Source of the DNA: Gnetum montanum
Taxonomy: Eukaryota; Streptophyta; Gnetopsida; Gnetales; Gnetaceae
Reading direction: 5' to 3'
Length of the DNA: 48,459 nucleotides
NCBI GenBank assembly: GCA_015680685.1
Contig: MNCI01038353.1
Location: 38,418 to 86,876 of the forward strand
The notes under the pieces were generated by a model. It had not been told where the DNA came from, did not search any database, and was given only the letters and a program-made list of their open reading frames with translations. Made by a program: the position numbers and the translations under genes. Positions 12,316-23,526 of the stretch are shown one piece after another. How positions within the stretch are numbered: the first letter of the stretch is position 1; each line of letters opens with the position of its first letter.

Positions 12316-13508
12316 TTTCTAAGTAAGTAATGCACAACAAGAATTTCTTCTAACAATTCACTATACCTTTCATCATACTTACAACTTGGTTCAACAACAT
12401 GTTGTGAGTTTTCATCTATAAGAGCCATGCATATGAGATGATAATTTTTGTTAGAGTTGTTAACTTCTTCTTCACTTTTCTCACCATCATCCCAACTTGT
12501 ATAGAAGTTGGTCTTTTTTCAACTCTTCATCATTTCTATCCTTCTATTACCATCTACTATTATTATTAGGACATTCGGAGGCCAGATGGCCTCTTCCATC
12601 ACATACCCAACATTCTATAGAGGAAAAATAAATATTGGAGTTGAAATTTTTTTTACTTTTCTTACCCATTTCCTTACCTCTTTTTTTATTAAAGCACATG
12701 CTCCTTTTTTCCATGAGTCTTTGTAGCCCTCTAGAGAGAAGAGCTATCTCCTCCTCACTACTCATATCTTACTCATTAGGTTCCTTTTCTTTGATGGATA
12801 ATTTTAGAACTATGGACTATATTTCTTAAATGGCTCCTTCTCTTATGAGATTCATTTGATAAGCAATGAGAGCACTTTGAAGTTCTTCAAAATTTAGGTT
12901 TGAAAAATCTCTAATTTCTTCCATCACAGTCACCTTTGGTCTAAATTCCAATTGTAGTGTCCTAATCATTTTTATAATAACATTACTTTCTAACAAATAT
13001 TTAATGGTCACAACAAGATAATTTTCTCTAAAAGATAGTCTTTTATTTTCTTTCTTTCTCTCATCTTGAGCTTGTCATACTCACTTTGCAAAACCAACAA
13101 TTTAGATTGCTTAACTATAGATGTTCCTTCATAAGTTGCCTCTAATGTTTGCAAAATTTCTTTGGCCATTTTACATCCTACTACTTTATTAAACTCTAAT
13201 TTATTCAAATCACAGTGTAAACAATTTCTTATTTTAGAGTCAAACATGAACTTATCTTTTTCCTCTTGACTCCATTTATTGCAAGGTTTGATGGCTTCTA
13301 TTATGCTATCGACTGGTGGTGTGTAGCCTTCAAGAATGAATTTCAAAACTTCAAATTCCATAGATTTAAAGAAGCCTTGCATCCTTGCTTTCCAATAGGT
13401 GAAGTTAAATCCATCAAACATGGGTGGCTTTGTGTATGAGGTTCCCTTATTATTCACTCTTGGAGATGATGTAGAACCAGCAGGAAGAGTACCAGGCTTC
13501 AATACCAC
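12316..13508 (-). pseudogene. gag: D gag (Ty1/copia type), broken
   Basis: Copia-type Gag in at least three frames. First piece 13008-13508: a DUF4219/UBN2-like N-terminus with FDGFNFTYWKARM and an EGYTPP motif, then a helical region. A one-frame shift near 13010 leads to 12826-13011, which has the conserved LRxL-type segment and an ELQSALIAYQ helix. Piece 12547-12765 carries a CCHC zinc knuckle, CWVCDGRGHLASEC (C-x2-C-x4-H-x4-C). It is followed by a CMAL-type C-terminal motif near 12415-12434. There is no clear ATG: the frame opens right at the primer site, so the true start is unresolved. Gag would form the particle; the shifts make this copy inactive. Confidence 0.8.
13491..13507 (-). other. 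Primer binding site of D (tRNA-iMet-like)
   Basis: On the minus strand TGGTATTGAAGCCTGGT, close to the usual initiator-Met primer site beginning TGGTATCAGAGC. It lies two bases after the end of the 5' LTR. Confidence 0.75.
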
Positions 13509-13509
13509 T

Positions 13510-14688
13510 TGAGGATCATTGAACTTAGAAGGAGTATGAATAATTTTCTCAAATTAAAATTTTCAGCCATAAAGAACCCAACCAATTTTAACATGGTTTC
13601 CCAACTTGGATAGTAAACACTCGTAGGGTAGATCACTTGAACACCTTTGGACTTTGTTCCTCTCAAAATGTGATTTGAAGGATACCACACCCTGTAGAGC
13701 TCTAAGCTTCACTACAAAGTGATTTGATGCCATGAATCCACTCAATCTCACAAGGTCCCAACAAGCTTAGAATGTGATTTCCATGATCCCACAACCTTTA
13801 CAACTTGAGCTTCACTCTAAAGTATTGTGGCACTACACCAACATTCAATCTTGTAGGATCTTGACAAGCTCAAGGAAGATGCCTTCTTGAAAGAAGCACA
13901 TCAACCCCACAAGGCAACAAAAGAGAAACATGAATTACAAGGAAAGGATGCAACTAATTTTCTAGTCCTTGAACTTTGAGGTACAACACAATAGATTTCT
14001 TACAATAGTAGAAAAGATAGTACAATGAGGCACACAAATACAATAGAATAATATGCACAATAATTTCATGATGTTGACGCTTGCTTGCATTAAAAACTTG
14101 CACATTCCCCAAGAGAATGAATTCTTCTTATAGACATAATTTTTTTGAAATCACCTTGTAATTCATGCAATGGCCATCTAACAATCATTGGAGACGTCTT
14201 CTTCAAGATTGAGACATCTCTTTGCATCAAACCTCCATTATGGATAGACGTATGTGCTTCATGATAGATGTCTATATGAAGAAATCTTCATGGAGAAGTC
14301 TACTTCTCAAAGTAGACATCTACTATTTTATGTAGATGTCTTCTTCTAATTTTATGTAGATGTCTTCTTCTAATCCACTATATTCAACAAAGACAAACGT
14401 CTTCTCAAATTTTGGGTGTTACTTCCTAAGGTTTCCTTTTGTTGATATGGCTCATCTATAATCTTGGGGAATTTTTTATTTTTCTACAGGCTTCATCTGT
14501 GTCCTTGCTCTTTCTCAAGTCCTTGTAGACTTCACTTTGACATCTCATTGTAGCTTTCTTCCCTTGAGTCTTCATTCTTGGGCAGCAAGTTCTTATGGTC
14601 TCCACTATTCTTATCCTACACACAATAGTCACATAAATATTGTTGTTCTCCATTATCCTTAAGGTTTTGACATACCAAAAGGTCAACA
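13510..14688 (-). repeat. 5' LTR of element D
   Basis: Partner of 8678-9847. A TATAAG box on the minus strand sits at 14127-14132, with the AGACGTCT/AGATGTCT motif block at 14185-14410. Many differences from the other LTR show an old insertion. Confidence 0.88.
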
Positions 14689-15488
14689 TATGGCCCAATA
14701 TTTTATTTGCAACTTTCACATGAATGTTGGGTTTTCCTAAAACCTAGCATGTGGCATGGTAACCTATTTTATTTACAACAATTTTTACTTTTATTTTCTT
14801 TAGGCATAGTGGGTAGCGCTACTTCCATTTTCTATATTTTATAGAATAAAAATTAATTTTTTTAATTGTAGTGCACAACACTATCATATCCTCTTACACT
14901 ACCTTTGCAGTTGCAGTAAACACTAAGACTTTTATCCCCACCATTTGCACTTTGCATTCTTTTGGTCATTTCCCTTTTGTACACTAGAAAAAACTTGAAA
15001 TGAAACTTTTTAAAAATTATTACTTTGAAATTGCAATGTATTTAAGGCTTATTCATTCAACACACTATAGTTTCTATAGGTTGTAGCTCCATAGGCTATA
15101 ACCTTGTATGTTATATCTCCATAGGCTATAGTATCACATGCTCTAACTTCACATGTTATAGGTTCCACAAGCTATAGCTTCACATGCTATGGCTTCCACA
15201 CACTATAGCTCCACATGCTATAGCTTCACATGTTATAGCTTCACATGCTATAACTCCCACATGCTATGTAGTTTCACATGTTGAAACTTTCACAAGTTGT
15301 GCCTTATACGCTATGAGGCTTACAATTTTCTTAAAATAGAAAGTAAAAATTTTAAAAATTAATTAAATAAAATTAAAAATTAGTTAAAAGAAAACCTCAA
15401 AACCTTTTTTATAATTGGCTAATTATTTCATCTAACACCTTTTATTCCTTTTTACTAGTCTACAATTTTACCTCACAACGTAACACAC
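14689..15488 (+). other. Upstream/leader region of element C
   Basis: 800 bp between D and the gag start of C, without ORFs. It holds a tandem array (15064-15310, listed separately). The start repeats about 25 bp resembling the left flank of D (CCTAAAACCTAGCAT near 14730 versus CCAAAACCTAGCAT near 8660). The C 5' LTR border cannot be set because its partner lies outside the window. Confidence 0.4.
15064..15310 (+). repeat. CTATAGCTTCACATG tandem array in C leader
   Basis: About 14 imperfect copies of a 15-18 bp unit, consensus CTATAGCTTCACATG, ending about 180 bases before the C gag start. The palindromic core CTATAG varies mainly by transitions. Confidence 0.75.
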
Positions 15489-15832
15489 ATGGCCCCAAAT
15501 CAAGAAGCAATACACATCTATGATCCTAAGGATCCTACTATGATAGAAGGTAAAAAATCTCTTAGGTGAAGGAGATAGGAACTAGATCTCATAATCATTA
15601 GTGAGTATTACAATTTTATTTGTGCCAAGATCCAAGTTGGCCTCCTCATCCCATGTTCAAAATTAGGTGCTAAATACTAATTTAAGATCATCCACCAAAA
15701 TAGGAAAGAATATATTCCTTCGTCCTATGATTAAATTCACCTTAAAAATTTTATATATGCATGTTGATACAAATAATAGACATTAATGAGATGAGTAAGG
15801 AGATTAGTTTGGATGAAAACCAAGAGGACCAA
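15489..15832 (+). pseudogene. gag: C gag, 5' fragment (split by B2)
   Basis: Begins with the ATG at 15489 (MAPNQEA). Interrupted by stops from about codon 27 on. The part at 15590-15730 aligns with A gag at about 19890-20030, including the shared segment that reads EYYNF/EHYNF. The reading breaks off at 15832 where B2 is inserted and continues at 43155. This shows that C is a plus-strand Ty3/gypsy element related to A but older. Confidence 0.7.
15828..15832. repeat. Target-site duplication of B2, left copy
   Basis: ACCAA, repeated exactly at 43155-43159 directly after the other LTR of B2. Confidence 0.85.
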
Positions 15833-16675
15833 TGATGAGTGGTGAGGTACCCCTACACTCAACCATACTAATACAAGTGTTCATGCACGATCTAGTCAAA
15901 CTCTGCAGACAAACTAGTTGTGGTATCTAGATAGTTACACATTGATCGTAGTTTTCTATCTTCCCACCTAGACTAGTATTTACTTGGTCATGTATGGTTT
16001 AGTCAAAAGTAAGGCGAATGATGTGATCCTAACTAATGCTACTCCTAGAGATGATAGAAAATAATCTTGAATTAAGCTAATAGGCAATAAAAAGTAAAAT
16101 CTAAAATAGCCTAAGTGTAATAAGCATCCATCCTTAATCATCTGTGTGCATCTTGGACCTCGTATAGTACTTCTGGGATTACCAAGAACACATTACTTGA
16201 GCACTTCTAGATACACTATTGGGTTACCAAGTAGTTACACTTAAATGTTCATGATTAAGTTGTACTCATTCTACATTTAACAACAGGAATAGTAAATGAT
16301 GATAAATAAATATTAATGAAGAAAATAATAATTAACAATTAACAATTGAAGTAATTAAAGGCTAAGTGAATGTTGCAATAATGGAGTAATCTCGATCTTT
16401 ATTTCCAGTCATGTGCATGTCCAAGTACATCATACTTAAATAAAGGTTCCATACAATTACAATCATCACACTATGGGCATGCACTAGGGAAAGAACTAAA
16501 ATAAATTAAAAATTGACAAAAAAGACTCTACAATTACCAACCTCCTTTTTCCTATGCACCCAAATGTCATATTTATAGGCCTACATAGGAATCAAGATAT
16601 TGTTACCTAGGTTGCAATATTGCATACCAGATATCGAGGATCTGATATTGGAGCCTGGAAAACCACACTTCATCA
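15833..16675 (-). repeat. 3' LTR of element B2
   Basis: 843 bp; matches 42248-43154, which is also 843 bp once a 64-bp duplicated stretch there is removed. The minus-strand TATA box is at about 16569-16579 and decayed GATATC motifs are at 16590-16650. Over the first 250 bases the two LTRs differ at roughly one base in ten by eye, mostly transitions. Confidence 0.9.
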
Positions 16676-16684
16676 TACCCCCAT
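16676..16684 (-). other. Polypurine tract of B2
   Basis: TACCCCCAT on the plus strand, a purine run on the minus strand touching the 3' LTR, as in B1 at 213-222. Confidence 0.7.
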
Positions 16685-16861
16685 GACTGAATAACAACTT
16701 GTCATTGAGTTAAACCAAATGAAATTGAGTTCAATTGATTACATAGTGGATAAGTATGGGATTATTAACTACCAAGAAATTACTTATGCCATAGTGTGGG
16801 ATTAAAAAGAACAATATTGGGACTTAAACACACAGTTACAAAATACAAAATTTTTTGAAAC

Positions 16862-17193
16862 TCATGTGGTTCCTAGCAGTGGTGGCTCCTCCATGGGTCT
16901 CTTCCCCTTATCTTGTGCCCCATGCTTTGGAAATGGATGTCTTTAAAGAAGTGCTTGGAGCTTTTCTTCATTGGTCTATAGATCTTATGTTGTCCATGCT
17001 GATGCTTCAATGTTCGATGGAGTCGACACCTCCCATGGGCATGAAAGTTGTGGGAACTTCTCATTGGCCTTAACATACCAAGCCACAAATAGCCATCATT
17101 TCTCTTCATAGGCTTTAGCTTTGTCCTTGCATTCTTGGTAGTCTATAAGCCATTGAGCCAAATCTACGGTGATATCCTTTTGTCCCTAGTAGC
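16862..17193 (-). pseudogene. B2 ORF2, C-terminal fragment
   Basis: 3' end of the second ORF of B2, separated from the rest (35391-37844) by element A. It aligns with B1 at 398-730 and ends at the matching stop (16862-16864). The end encodes the Pro-rich tail, here frameshifted. See the main ORF2 entries for domains. Confidence 0.65.
17189..17193. repeat. Target-site duplication of A, left copy
   Basis: GTAGC, repeated exactly at 35386-35390. B1 at about 724-728 has the uninterrupted counterpart. Confidence 0.9.
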
Positions 17194-17811
17194 TGAAACA
17201 CCCTAAAAGAAAATATGAGGTCATCCTGGCTTCACCAGGCTCTTGCAGTCTGCACAAGCATCATGGCAGTCCACCGGGAAAAGAACGTTCTGAGTCTAGG
17301 ATGGCCAGTTCGTTAAATTTTCTACTTTAGGCATAGGCGAGTTTCATACCAACTTGCCCACCCGTCAAAGTAGTATGAACTACTAGCAACCTACTCAAAA
17401 ATGGTGTCCAAAATTAGCAACAGTAGTCTAGGTGCACGAGAGAAGCAATTCAGCAAGTTTTCTAAGTCACAAAGCATGCTACGCTACGATGTGTAGTGTA
17501 GTAAGCCTTAGAAGATAATGACGGGACAGGATGTTATGCTACGCACTATCACATGGCGTAGCATAGCAACAACTTCACTATCCACTCCCTTCGCCCAGCT
17601 TCGAGTTCTGCATTGACCTCTCTTTTCGTAAGGAAGCAACGGACCATGTCTGCTGCTACACTACGCTGAGCTACATGGCGTAGCAAGGCGTAGCAATCCT
17701 ACAGAAAGGGGCATAAGGTAGTTCAAAAGGCAAAATTAGCAAAGTGAGCAAAACTTGCATCTTAGGGGAATGGTTTGCAGATCAGCAAAGCTACCGCGAT
17801 CAATGCTGGTC

Positions 17812-17831
17812 GCTACGCTACATAGCGTAGC
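17812..17831. repeat. U3 inverted repeat, 9-bp arms (5' LTR of A)
   Basis: GCTACGCTA, CA, TAGCGTAGC: the arms are perfect complements. The 3' LTR has a related perfect inverted repeat at 34330-34359 with 11-bp arms. About 320 bases upstream of the TATA box. Confidence 0.85.
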
Positions 17832-18145
17832 ATCATGTAACAAGTACGTGACATATAGCGAGATGCGCGGCAAGAGGCCACATCACGCCAAGCATGTCAC
17901 ATCACAAAATACAGTGCGGCATGAAGGTGGTTGTGCAACATCAATGCACTCCACCTTAATCGAGCCATTGGCACATGCCTCTAGGAGCTGGCGGTGCAGT
18001 CACAACGTAGTAGGATCGCAGTTATTGCTCGCATTGCAATAGTCTGTCAAGCCCAACAGTTACAAATGGCTCAGGTAGCACCAGTGAGGAGGCGGAGTTC
18101 TACAACACGTGATATTCAAATGGTCACCTTTTCCTACCTTCTACC

Positions 18146-18155
18146 CTATAAATAG
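18146..18155 (+). promoter_or_regulatory. TATA box in 5' LTR of A
   Basis: CTATAAATAG; the 3' LTR has the same box at about 34668-34677. It would direct the genomic RNA of A. Confidence 0.75.
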
Positions 18156-18869
18156 CCCATCAAACAGCATGCAAAAGGTTTGGTCCACAAGAAATCAAAA
18201 ACAAAAAAAGAAAAATAGTTGGGATCTTACATTAAGAAAAAAAGAAAAGGGGAGGCCAACAATCTGTAAAAGGAACCTCTCTCGGCTGGTAAAAAGCTTG
18301 GGGTCTTGTCCTACCACCTTGGTAGGATCTTGCCTACATTGTATATATGCAAGGTCTGTGCCCAAGTGCACAGCCATTTTTCTATTCCTCGGCACGCTTT
18401 GGTCACTCTCAGGACTTTCTGCACTCTGTCATATTGTGCAACCGATTGTGCCACTCCCTGACTGGACAGATTTATAGCTCTGAAGTGGTGCATGTTCCTA
18501 ACTGTATCTTATATTACCTCTTATTTACTGTCTGGCTTCCTCTTATTATTCTCTATTTTTCTTACCTTCAAAGCATTGTCTCATATCATTGTTGCACTTA
18601 CATTTATTTACTATTTCGCACTGTCGTTGCATTTTTGTAGTCCCTTTATTTTCCTGCTATAAGCACCATCCCTCAACTCGTACAGTTTATAGTGCAAAAG
18701 GCTATATTGACACTGACGTAAGTCCTTGTCTAATCGACCAGACTGTTCAGGGCACCCCATGTTCGCATACATCCAGCACCGCCCTTCCGCGGGCACGGGG
18801 TTGGAACTGTTGTGTCCACCGACCTTGGCGTTATTCCAGCCATCGACATTTTCGGTTGCTACAGTTTTC

Positions 18870-18885
18870 TGGTGCTAGAAGTATG
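18870..18885 (+). other. Possible primer binding site of A
   Basis: A TGG-initiated stretch, TGGTGCTAGAAGTATG, begins six bases after the end of the 5' LTR. The tRNA cannot be assigned by eye; it does not look like initiator Met or Asp. Confidence 0.4.
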
Positions 18886-19015
18886 GTCTTTTAGTGCCTT
18901 TGTCACATGTCATGGTAGTTCTGTGAGCTTTTTGTGCACTGATACACACGAGCATAGATGCGACACCCTCCTGCGGTTGTTTGCACTCTATGCAACGTAG
19001 ATCAGTCACCCCGAC

Positions 19016-19601
19016 GGTTCCTCTGGAGCCCCATAGAACACAAGGCCTCCGATCATCGGTCAGCTAGCTTACTCTATGGTCATCTTGCGTGTGCGCTACA
19101 CCCTACCTCATGCGGTGTAGATAGGTCACCTGGATGGTCCCTCCGGAACCCTACGAGATGTAAAACCTGCCTGATTGCTAGTTAACTTGACCATCCTATA
19201 GTCGTCTCGCCTATGTTCTATACCTCCTCCCGAGTAGTACAGAACGGTCATCTCGACGGTCCCTCCGGGATCCTGCGAGACACAAAATTTACCTGGTCGT
19301 TAGTTAATTTGCTCATCTTATGTTAGTCTCATATGCTTTCCACACCCCGACTTGCATTAGCGTAGACTTGACATCCTTTGTGGTTGTTTGCGCATCGAGT
19401 GGTGTAGATCGGTCACCTCGACGGTTCCTCCGGAACCCTATGAGATAATAGGCCCTCGAACGACAACTTAACTTGCTTCTTCCACAGTAGTCCTGCATGC
19501 ATCCTACACCCTAGCCAGCACAAGTGAAAGTGTGACACCCTTTGAGGTTGTTTCCATCTAATGTGGTGCAGATCGGTCGCCTCAACGATCCCTTTGGGAT
19601 C
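19016..19601 (+). repeat. Five-copy hairpin array in the leader of A
   Basis: Five diverged repeats, spaced 120, 122, 165 and 164 bases, share a block around GATCGGTCACCTCGACGG followed by a 6-bp stem with a 3-base loop. Stems are at 19016-19030, 19136-19150, 19258-19272, 19423-19437 and 19587-19601. Copy 4 pairs GGTTCC with GGAACC and copy 5 pairs GATCCC with GGGATC. Copies 1 and 3 use one G-U pair each; copy 2 has one mismatch. The array lies between the primer site and the gag start, where packaging or translation signals are expected. Confidence 0.8.
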
Positions 19602-19748
19602 CTGCAGGACGAAAAGCTACCCATTTCGTTTTATTTAATCCTTCTGTTCTTCTGCATTTTCTAGCATTTTTGCTACCCATTTTTGCATAATATTTTTAGC
19701 ATTTTCACATAATCTTTTTAGCATTTTCGCATAATCACTTGTTTAAGG

Positions 19749-22700
19749 ATGACTTTTGCTACCACCGCTGTCGATATCTCCAACATGGAGGTGCCCTTCG
19801 CAGCCCGAGGTACTACTGGTGCCGAACAATGGTTGAATCCAACACCAGAAGCACGTGGGTCCCTCAGGATCCAAAACCAAGGACCTGAGGGCTTGGCCTA
19901 GCAACATGAGCATTACAATTTTCTTTGCATGAAGGTTCAGGCTAACCTGCCCTTATATTTACACGAACTCGAAGAAAAATATAGCTTCGAGTTCACTTAC
20001 TGCAACAAGGAGGAATTCGTTCCTAACTAGGGCATTTTCCTGCCTCTAACACAAGCAAACCAAAGGCTGCTAGATCAACTAATCTAGTTGAAAAGGCTTA
20101 GGGGGCAACAAGACACAGCGTCCAACCAGGATGATGCCTTTCAAGATGGGCAGGAGGAACTCAATTCCCAATCTGACGAGGGAGGCCCGGCCAACCCCAT
20201 TCCTGTCCCGCCTACCCAGTCCTTCTGGGCCAACCTGCTACCTGCCGCCACCTCCTTCGTCATCGCGCCTACACTTCAGCAATTTATAACTACAACTACA
20301 GTGGGTAGCCATGCTATGTTCCTAGCACCTCATCACCCCTATTGCCCGATTGCACCCGCAGCAACTGTGCCACCGCAAGCCGTTTATCAGCACACTACCG
20401 CAATACGCAACATACCTGTCGTGGCTACTCTATTGCATGTCCACACTATACCTACTCTACAACCACACCTAACTCCCATACCAATTCCTACATATGCGAC
20501 TGTCCAACCCACTGTGGTGGGCCTAGGCCCATCCATGTGGTGGCCTCCGTTCGCTTCTTCGTCCGTTCCGCAATCGTTGCAGATGTCTCATTACACTCGC
20601 CCTCAAGTCTACTCAATCCCCCAAACGACACAACCTGGCGCGGGCCCATGGGGGGCCCCATCAATGATCCAAACAACCTACCTGGCAGCTCAACCAGTTA
20701 TTACCACTCCAATGATACCACCCACTAGATGGTGGACAACACAAACAACACCTTTAGCAGGGGCAGCCTCAACGGCACAGCCGATGGGACAAATTGCCAT
20801 TGTTACCATGCCACCTATGGGGGTTGCCTCTACAACATCCCCGAGTCTGGACCAAGCTTTTCAACTTATTCAAACCCTGACCAAGGAAGTAAAATGCCTC
20901 CAAGCTGATGGATTTGATACGGTATGAGTCATGGACTTTTACCAAGACAACCCCATCAACCCTGGAATCCCTGCCTTGATACTACCACCTGGGATGTCCC
21001 TCCCACACTTCACGAAGTACGATGGGGAAGGAGATCCCAATACACATCTCATCACTTTTAGGTCAAATTCTTTGTTGCTGCAACAATGGCCACATATGAT
21101 CATTTGCGTTTTCACCATGTCCATAGTTGAGAAAGCCCTAGATTGGTATCGCGCGTTGCCACATTCATCCATTTCGACATTGGAAGAACTCTTGACCCAA
21201 TTTTTGATACACTGCAAGTATAACTTGAGCCAGAAACCACACTGGATCAGCTAATGAGTGTGAAGCAAGAAATGCTAGAACCAGTTCAAAAATTCATTCA
21301 ACGATGGAGCGCAACCCTTAACGAAATTTGTGAACCTATCGCGGAGGCTCATTTGTTAGCCGTCTTTAAGGGTGCAGTGAATGACTTCATCAAGTCAAAA
21401 CTATATTACCTTGCTCCATGCTCACTTAGTCAAGCTTTTGCTCAAATGAAAAGCATACAAGATGCAGCCGAGGCAAGTAAAGACCTGGCTTATGTCACTT
21501 ATAGGAACAGTTTTGCAAAGAAAGACAAAGGCAAGGCCCCAACAACCATGGTGGCTACTGTGGCAGCTGAGGCTAAGCCCAAACACAAAAACAGTGGAAA
21601 TAAGAATAACAAGAAACCGACCATACCTGTAGCAGACTCAAGGTCTAAGCCAGGCCAAACATCACAACCCGCTGCCCCCGCACCCAAGACATCTGCATAC
21701 ACTAAACCCAATTTCGAATGTAAAGATCGTTCAAAATATACTCTGCTACCCCTCAAACCTTCAGAACTCCTAAAGAAACTTTTGGCAGGGGGATACATTC
21801 AACACAAGCAGATGTTAGAGGAAGCAAACATGAGGCATTGACGCTACTGCGAGCTCCTTAGAAATCCCTCTTTAGCCCTACCCAACGAATCTCCAATCCC
21901 TAAAGGTTTTAGGCTGGATAGGTTTTGCGATTACCATTAACTATGTGGTCATACCATGGATTATTGTCTATCGTTGCAAGATGACATACAAAGATTGATT
22001 GACCTCGGGCATTTGGTGCTAGATGAAAGTAGCCTAGTACGCCCTGAAAACCAATCCATGTATGTCTATACCAACCCACTCAATGCCAACAACATCAGTT
22101 ATGTAATCAACGCCATCGGTATTGACAATGATCCCATGCCACCCTTCCAACCATTTGTGATTCGTGTGCCTCAGCGTAGTACGTCCATGCCACCAATGGC
22201 CAATCCAAGCCCACAATCACCCTTCATCTTGAAAGTCCCACCATGAACATATGTCTTTGCACCACCCGTTGATGGGGCCGTGCAACCCTGTCTGCTAACA
22301 CCTCTAGCTCTATTTTTCATTAGAACACCGGCATCTTCAATAGCCTCCACCCCGCGCAGCAATAAACAAATTCCTCACCCGACGATGCGAGAAACCTATG
22401 CGATGGGTGAAGTGTCGAAAAGGAACAGCATCAAAAGCATCTCTAAAACTACGCTTTTGCCCTCAAAATTCACACCTTCTTCACCTTCGATGAAGATTGA
22501 TGAAAGCACAAAACTTATTACATCCTGTCATCGAAAATTTGAACCTAGGTCTGGGACCATCTCCCCTCGGGAGATTCGTCTCCTAGGACGAATCAAGGAG
22601 GAAAGCATCAAGCAAACGAGTGGGCAAGACTTCTTGAACACCCTAACCCAGGTTGGGCAAACCCTAAAGAAAAAAAATACCACGTTAAGCCTATACGACT

Positions 22701-23526
22701 TAGTCATGGCATCTGCCTCTCATTGCAAGGCTCTAGTCTGCATGTTAACGGTAATCCCGGTTGATGAAAACATGTCAGCAGACGAGAAAATGATCCACTC
22801 AATTATACTCCCCTCTGCACCCATGGAGTCCGCACCTCGACTAACTTTCAGCAACAAAGCCCTTAAGGAAGATCCTGAAAAGGGCCAAGTGACACCCGTG
22901 CCTCTCTTCATCACAATTCGGGTTGGTCAATATCGAATCCGGAGGGTACATGTTGATGATGGGGTAGCCACAAACGTCATCTCTTTTCCTATCATAGAGA
23001 AACTGGGGTTGGTCAACTAGATCAAACCAACAGCGACGGCGTGCCTACGGTCCTTCAGCGGGGCACATGTCCTGGTAAAAGGCATAGTTCACATAAGCTT
23101 CATAGCGGGGAACGAGCCCCCCACGGATGCAACATTCGTTGTAGTCAAAGAAATGCCTGGGTTTAACCTAATCCTGGGAAGATCATGGTTAGCACAACTC
23201 GGGGCAGTTTCCTCCCTATACACTAGGAAATCCACTTACTATACGAGGGAAGAGAGGTGATAATCCATGGCGACGGGGTGTTAACACAAGCAATTAGTAA
23301 CCTAAATGTAGAGCAAGGTTCAGAGGTTACAACCTCTAAAGATGAAGTGCTTGTTCATGCATGCACCAACCATACAGCAAAGGGATCTGCCCAACGAAGC
23401 GATCCCCAAGTAGAAAATGTCTGGGTGGAGTTGCCCTTTCAAGCGGAGGACAGTGGCATGAGCAAGGGCCCTGGCAAAATGCCTCGACCTTATGTCCCTG
23501 TCAACCCACGAAAGGTAGGGAGGTAG
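19749..23526 (+). pseudogene. gag-pro: A gag-protease, degenerate
   Basis: Frame opens with ATG at 19749. It is broken by TAG at 19899, 20028 and 20085, TGA at 20925, a frameshift near 21230, TAA near 21937, TGA near 22244, TAG at 23018 and a frameshift near 23240. Order: N-terminal domain, a Pro/Thr-rich region (20150-20900), Retrotrans_gag capsid (20930-21500, with KALDWYRALP), a basic linker, and a YH...GHTMDYC Cys/His stretch near 21930. The aspartic protease is at about 22900-23230, with VHVDDGVATNV at the active-site loop and NLILGRSWL further on. The motif Asp-Asp-Gly is unusual, but C has Asp-Asp-Gly-Ser too. The last piece (23257-23526) is an acidic tail. Would form the particle and process it; not functional now. 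Confidence 0.85.

Larger units (their letters stand above)
8678..14688 (-). mobile_element. Element D: gag-only Ty1/copia-type LTR element (TR-GAG-like)
   Basis: Two direct LTRs of about 1.17 kb (8678-9847 and 13510-14688) enclose 3.66 kb that holds a copia-type gag and nothing recognisable of pol. Minus orientation is shown by gag and by a tRNA-iMet-like primer site next to the right-hand LTR. Target-site duplication TATTG (8673-8677) / TATGG (14689-14693), four of five bases. The structure fits the terminal-repeat retrotransposons with a gag domain known from plants, which depend on other elements for pol. Confidence 0.85.
17194..18863 (+). repeat. 5' LTR of element A
   Basis: 1670 bp, from TGAAACACCC to TTGCTACA. 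The U3 part (17478-17831) is full of GCTACGC/GCGTAGC motifs, including a perfect inverted repeat with 9-bp arms (17812-17831). A TATA box CTATAAATAG is at 18146-18155. In the first 260 bases it differs from the 3' LTR at roughly one base in nine by eye, mainly transitions. Confidence 0.93.

Noticed and set aside
17755-18042. Plus-strand ORF of 95 codons in the 5' LTR of A, with a counterpart at 34361-34606
   Set aside because: It lies in U3 upstream of the TATA box, the counterpart simply reflects the LTR pair, and frame length and codons are not kept.
19016-19601. The leader repeats as a CRISPR-like array
   Set aside because: Repeats are diverged, spacing is irregular and the context is a plant retroelement.
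20488-20676. Minus-strand ORF rich in Gly and Pro within A gag
   Set aside because: Mirror of the Pro-rich gag region; composition explains the open frame.
21499-21798. Minus-strand ORF of 99 codons across A gag
   Set aside because: Shadow of the gag basic linker on the other strand; no splice sites or motif.
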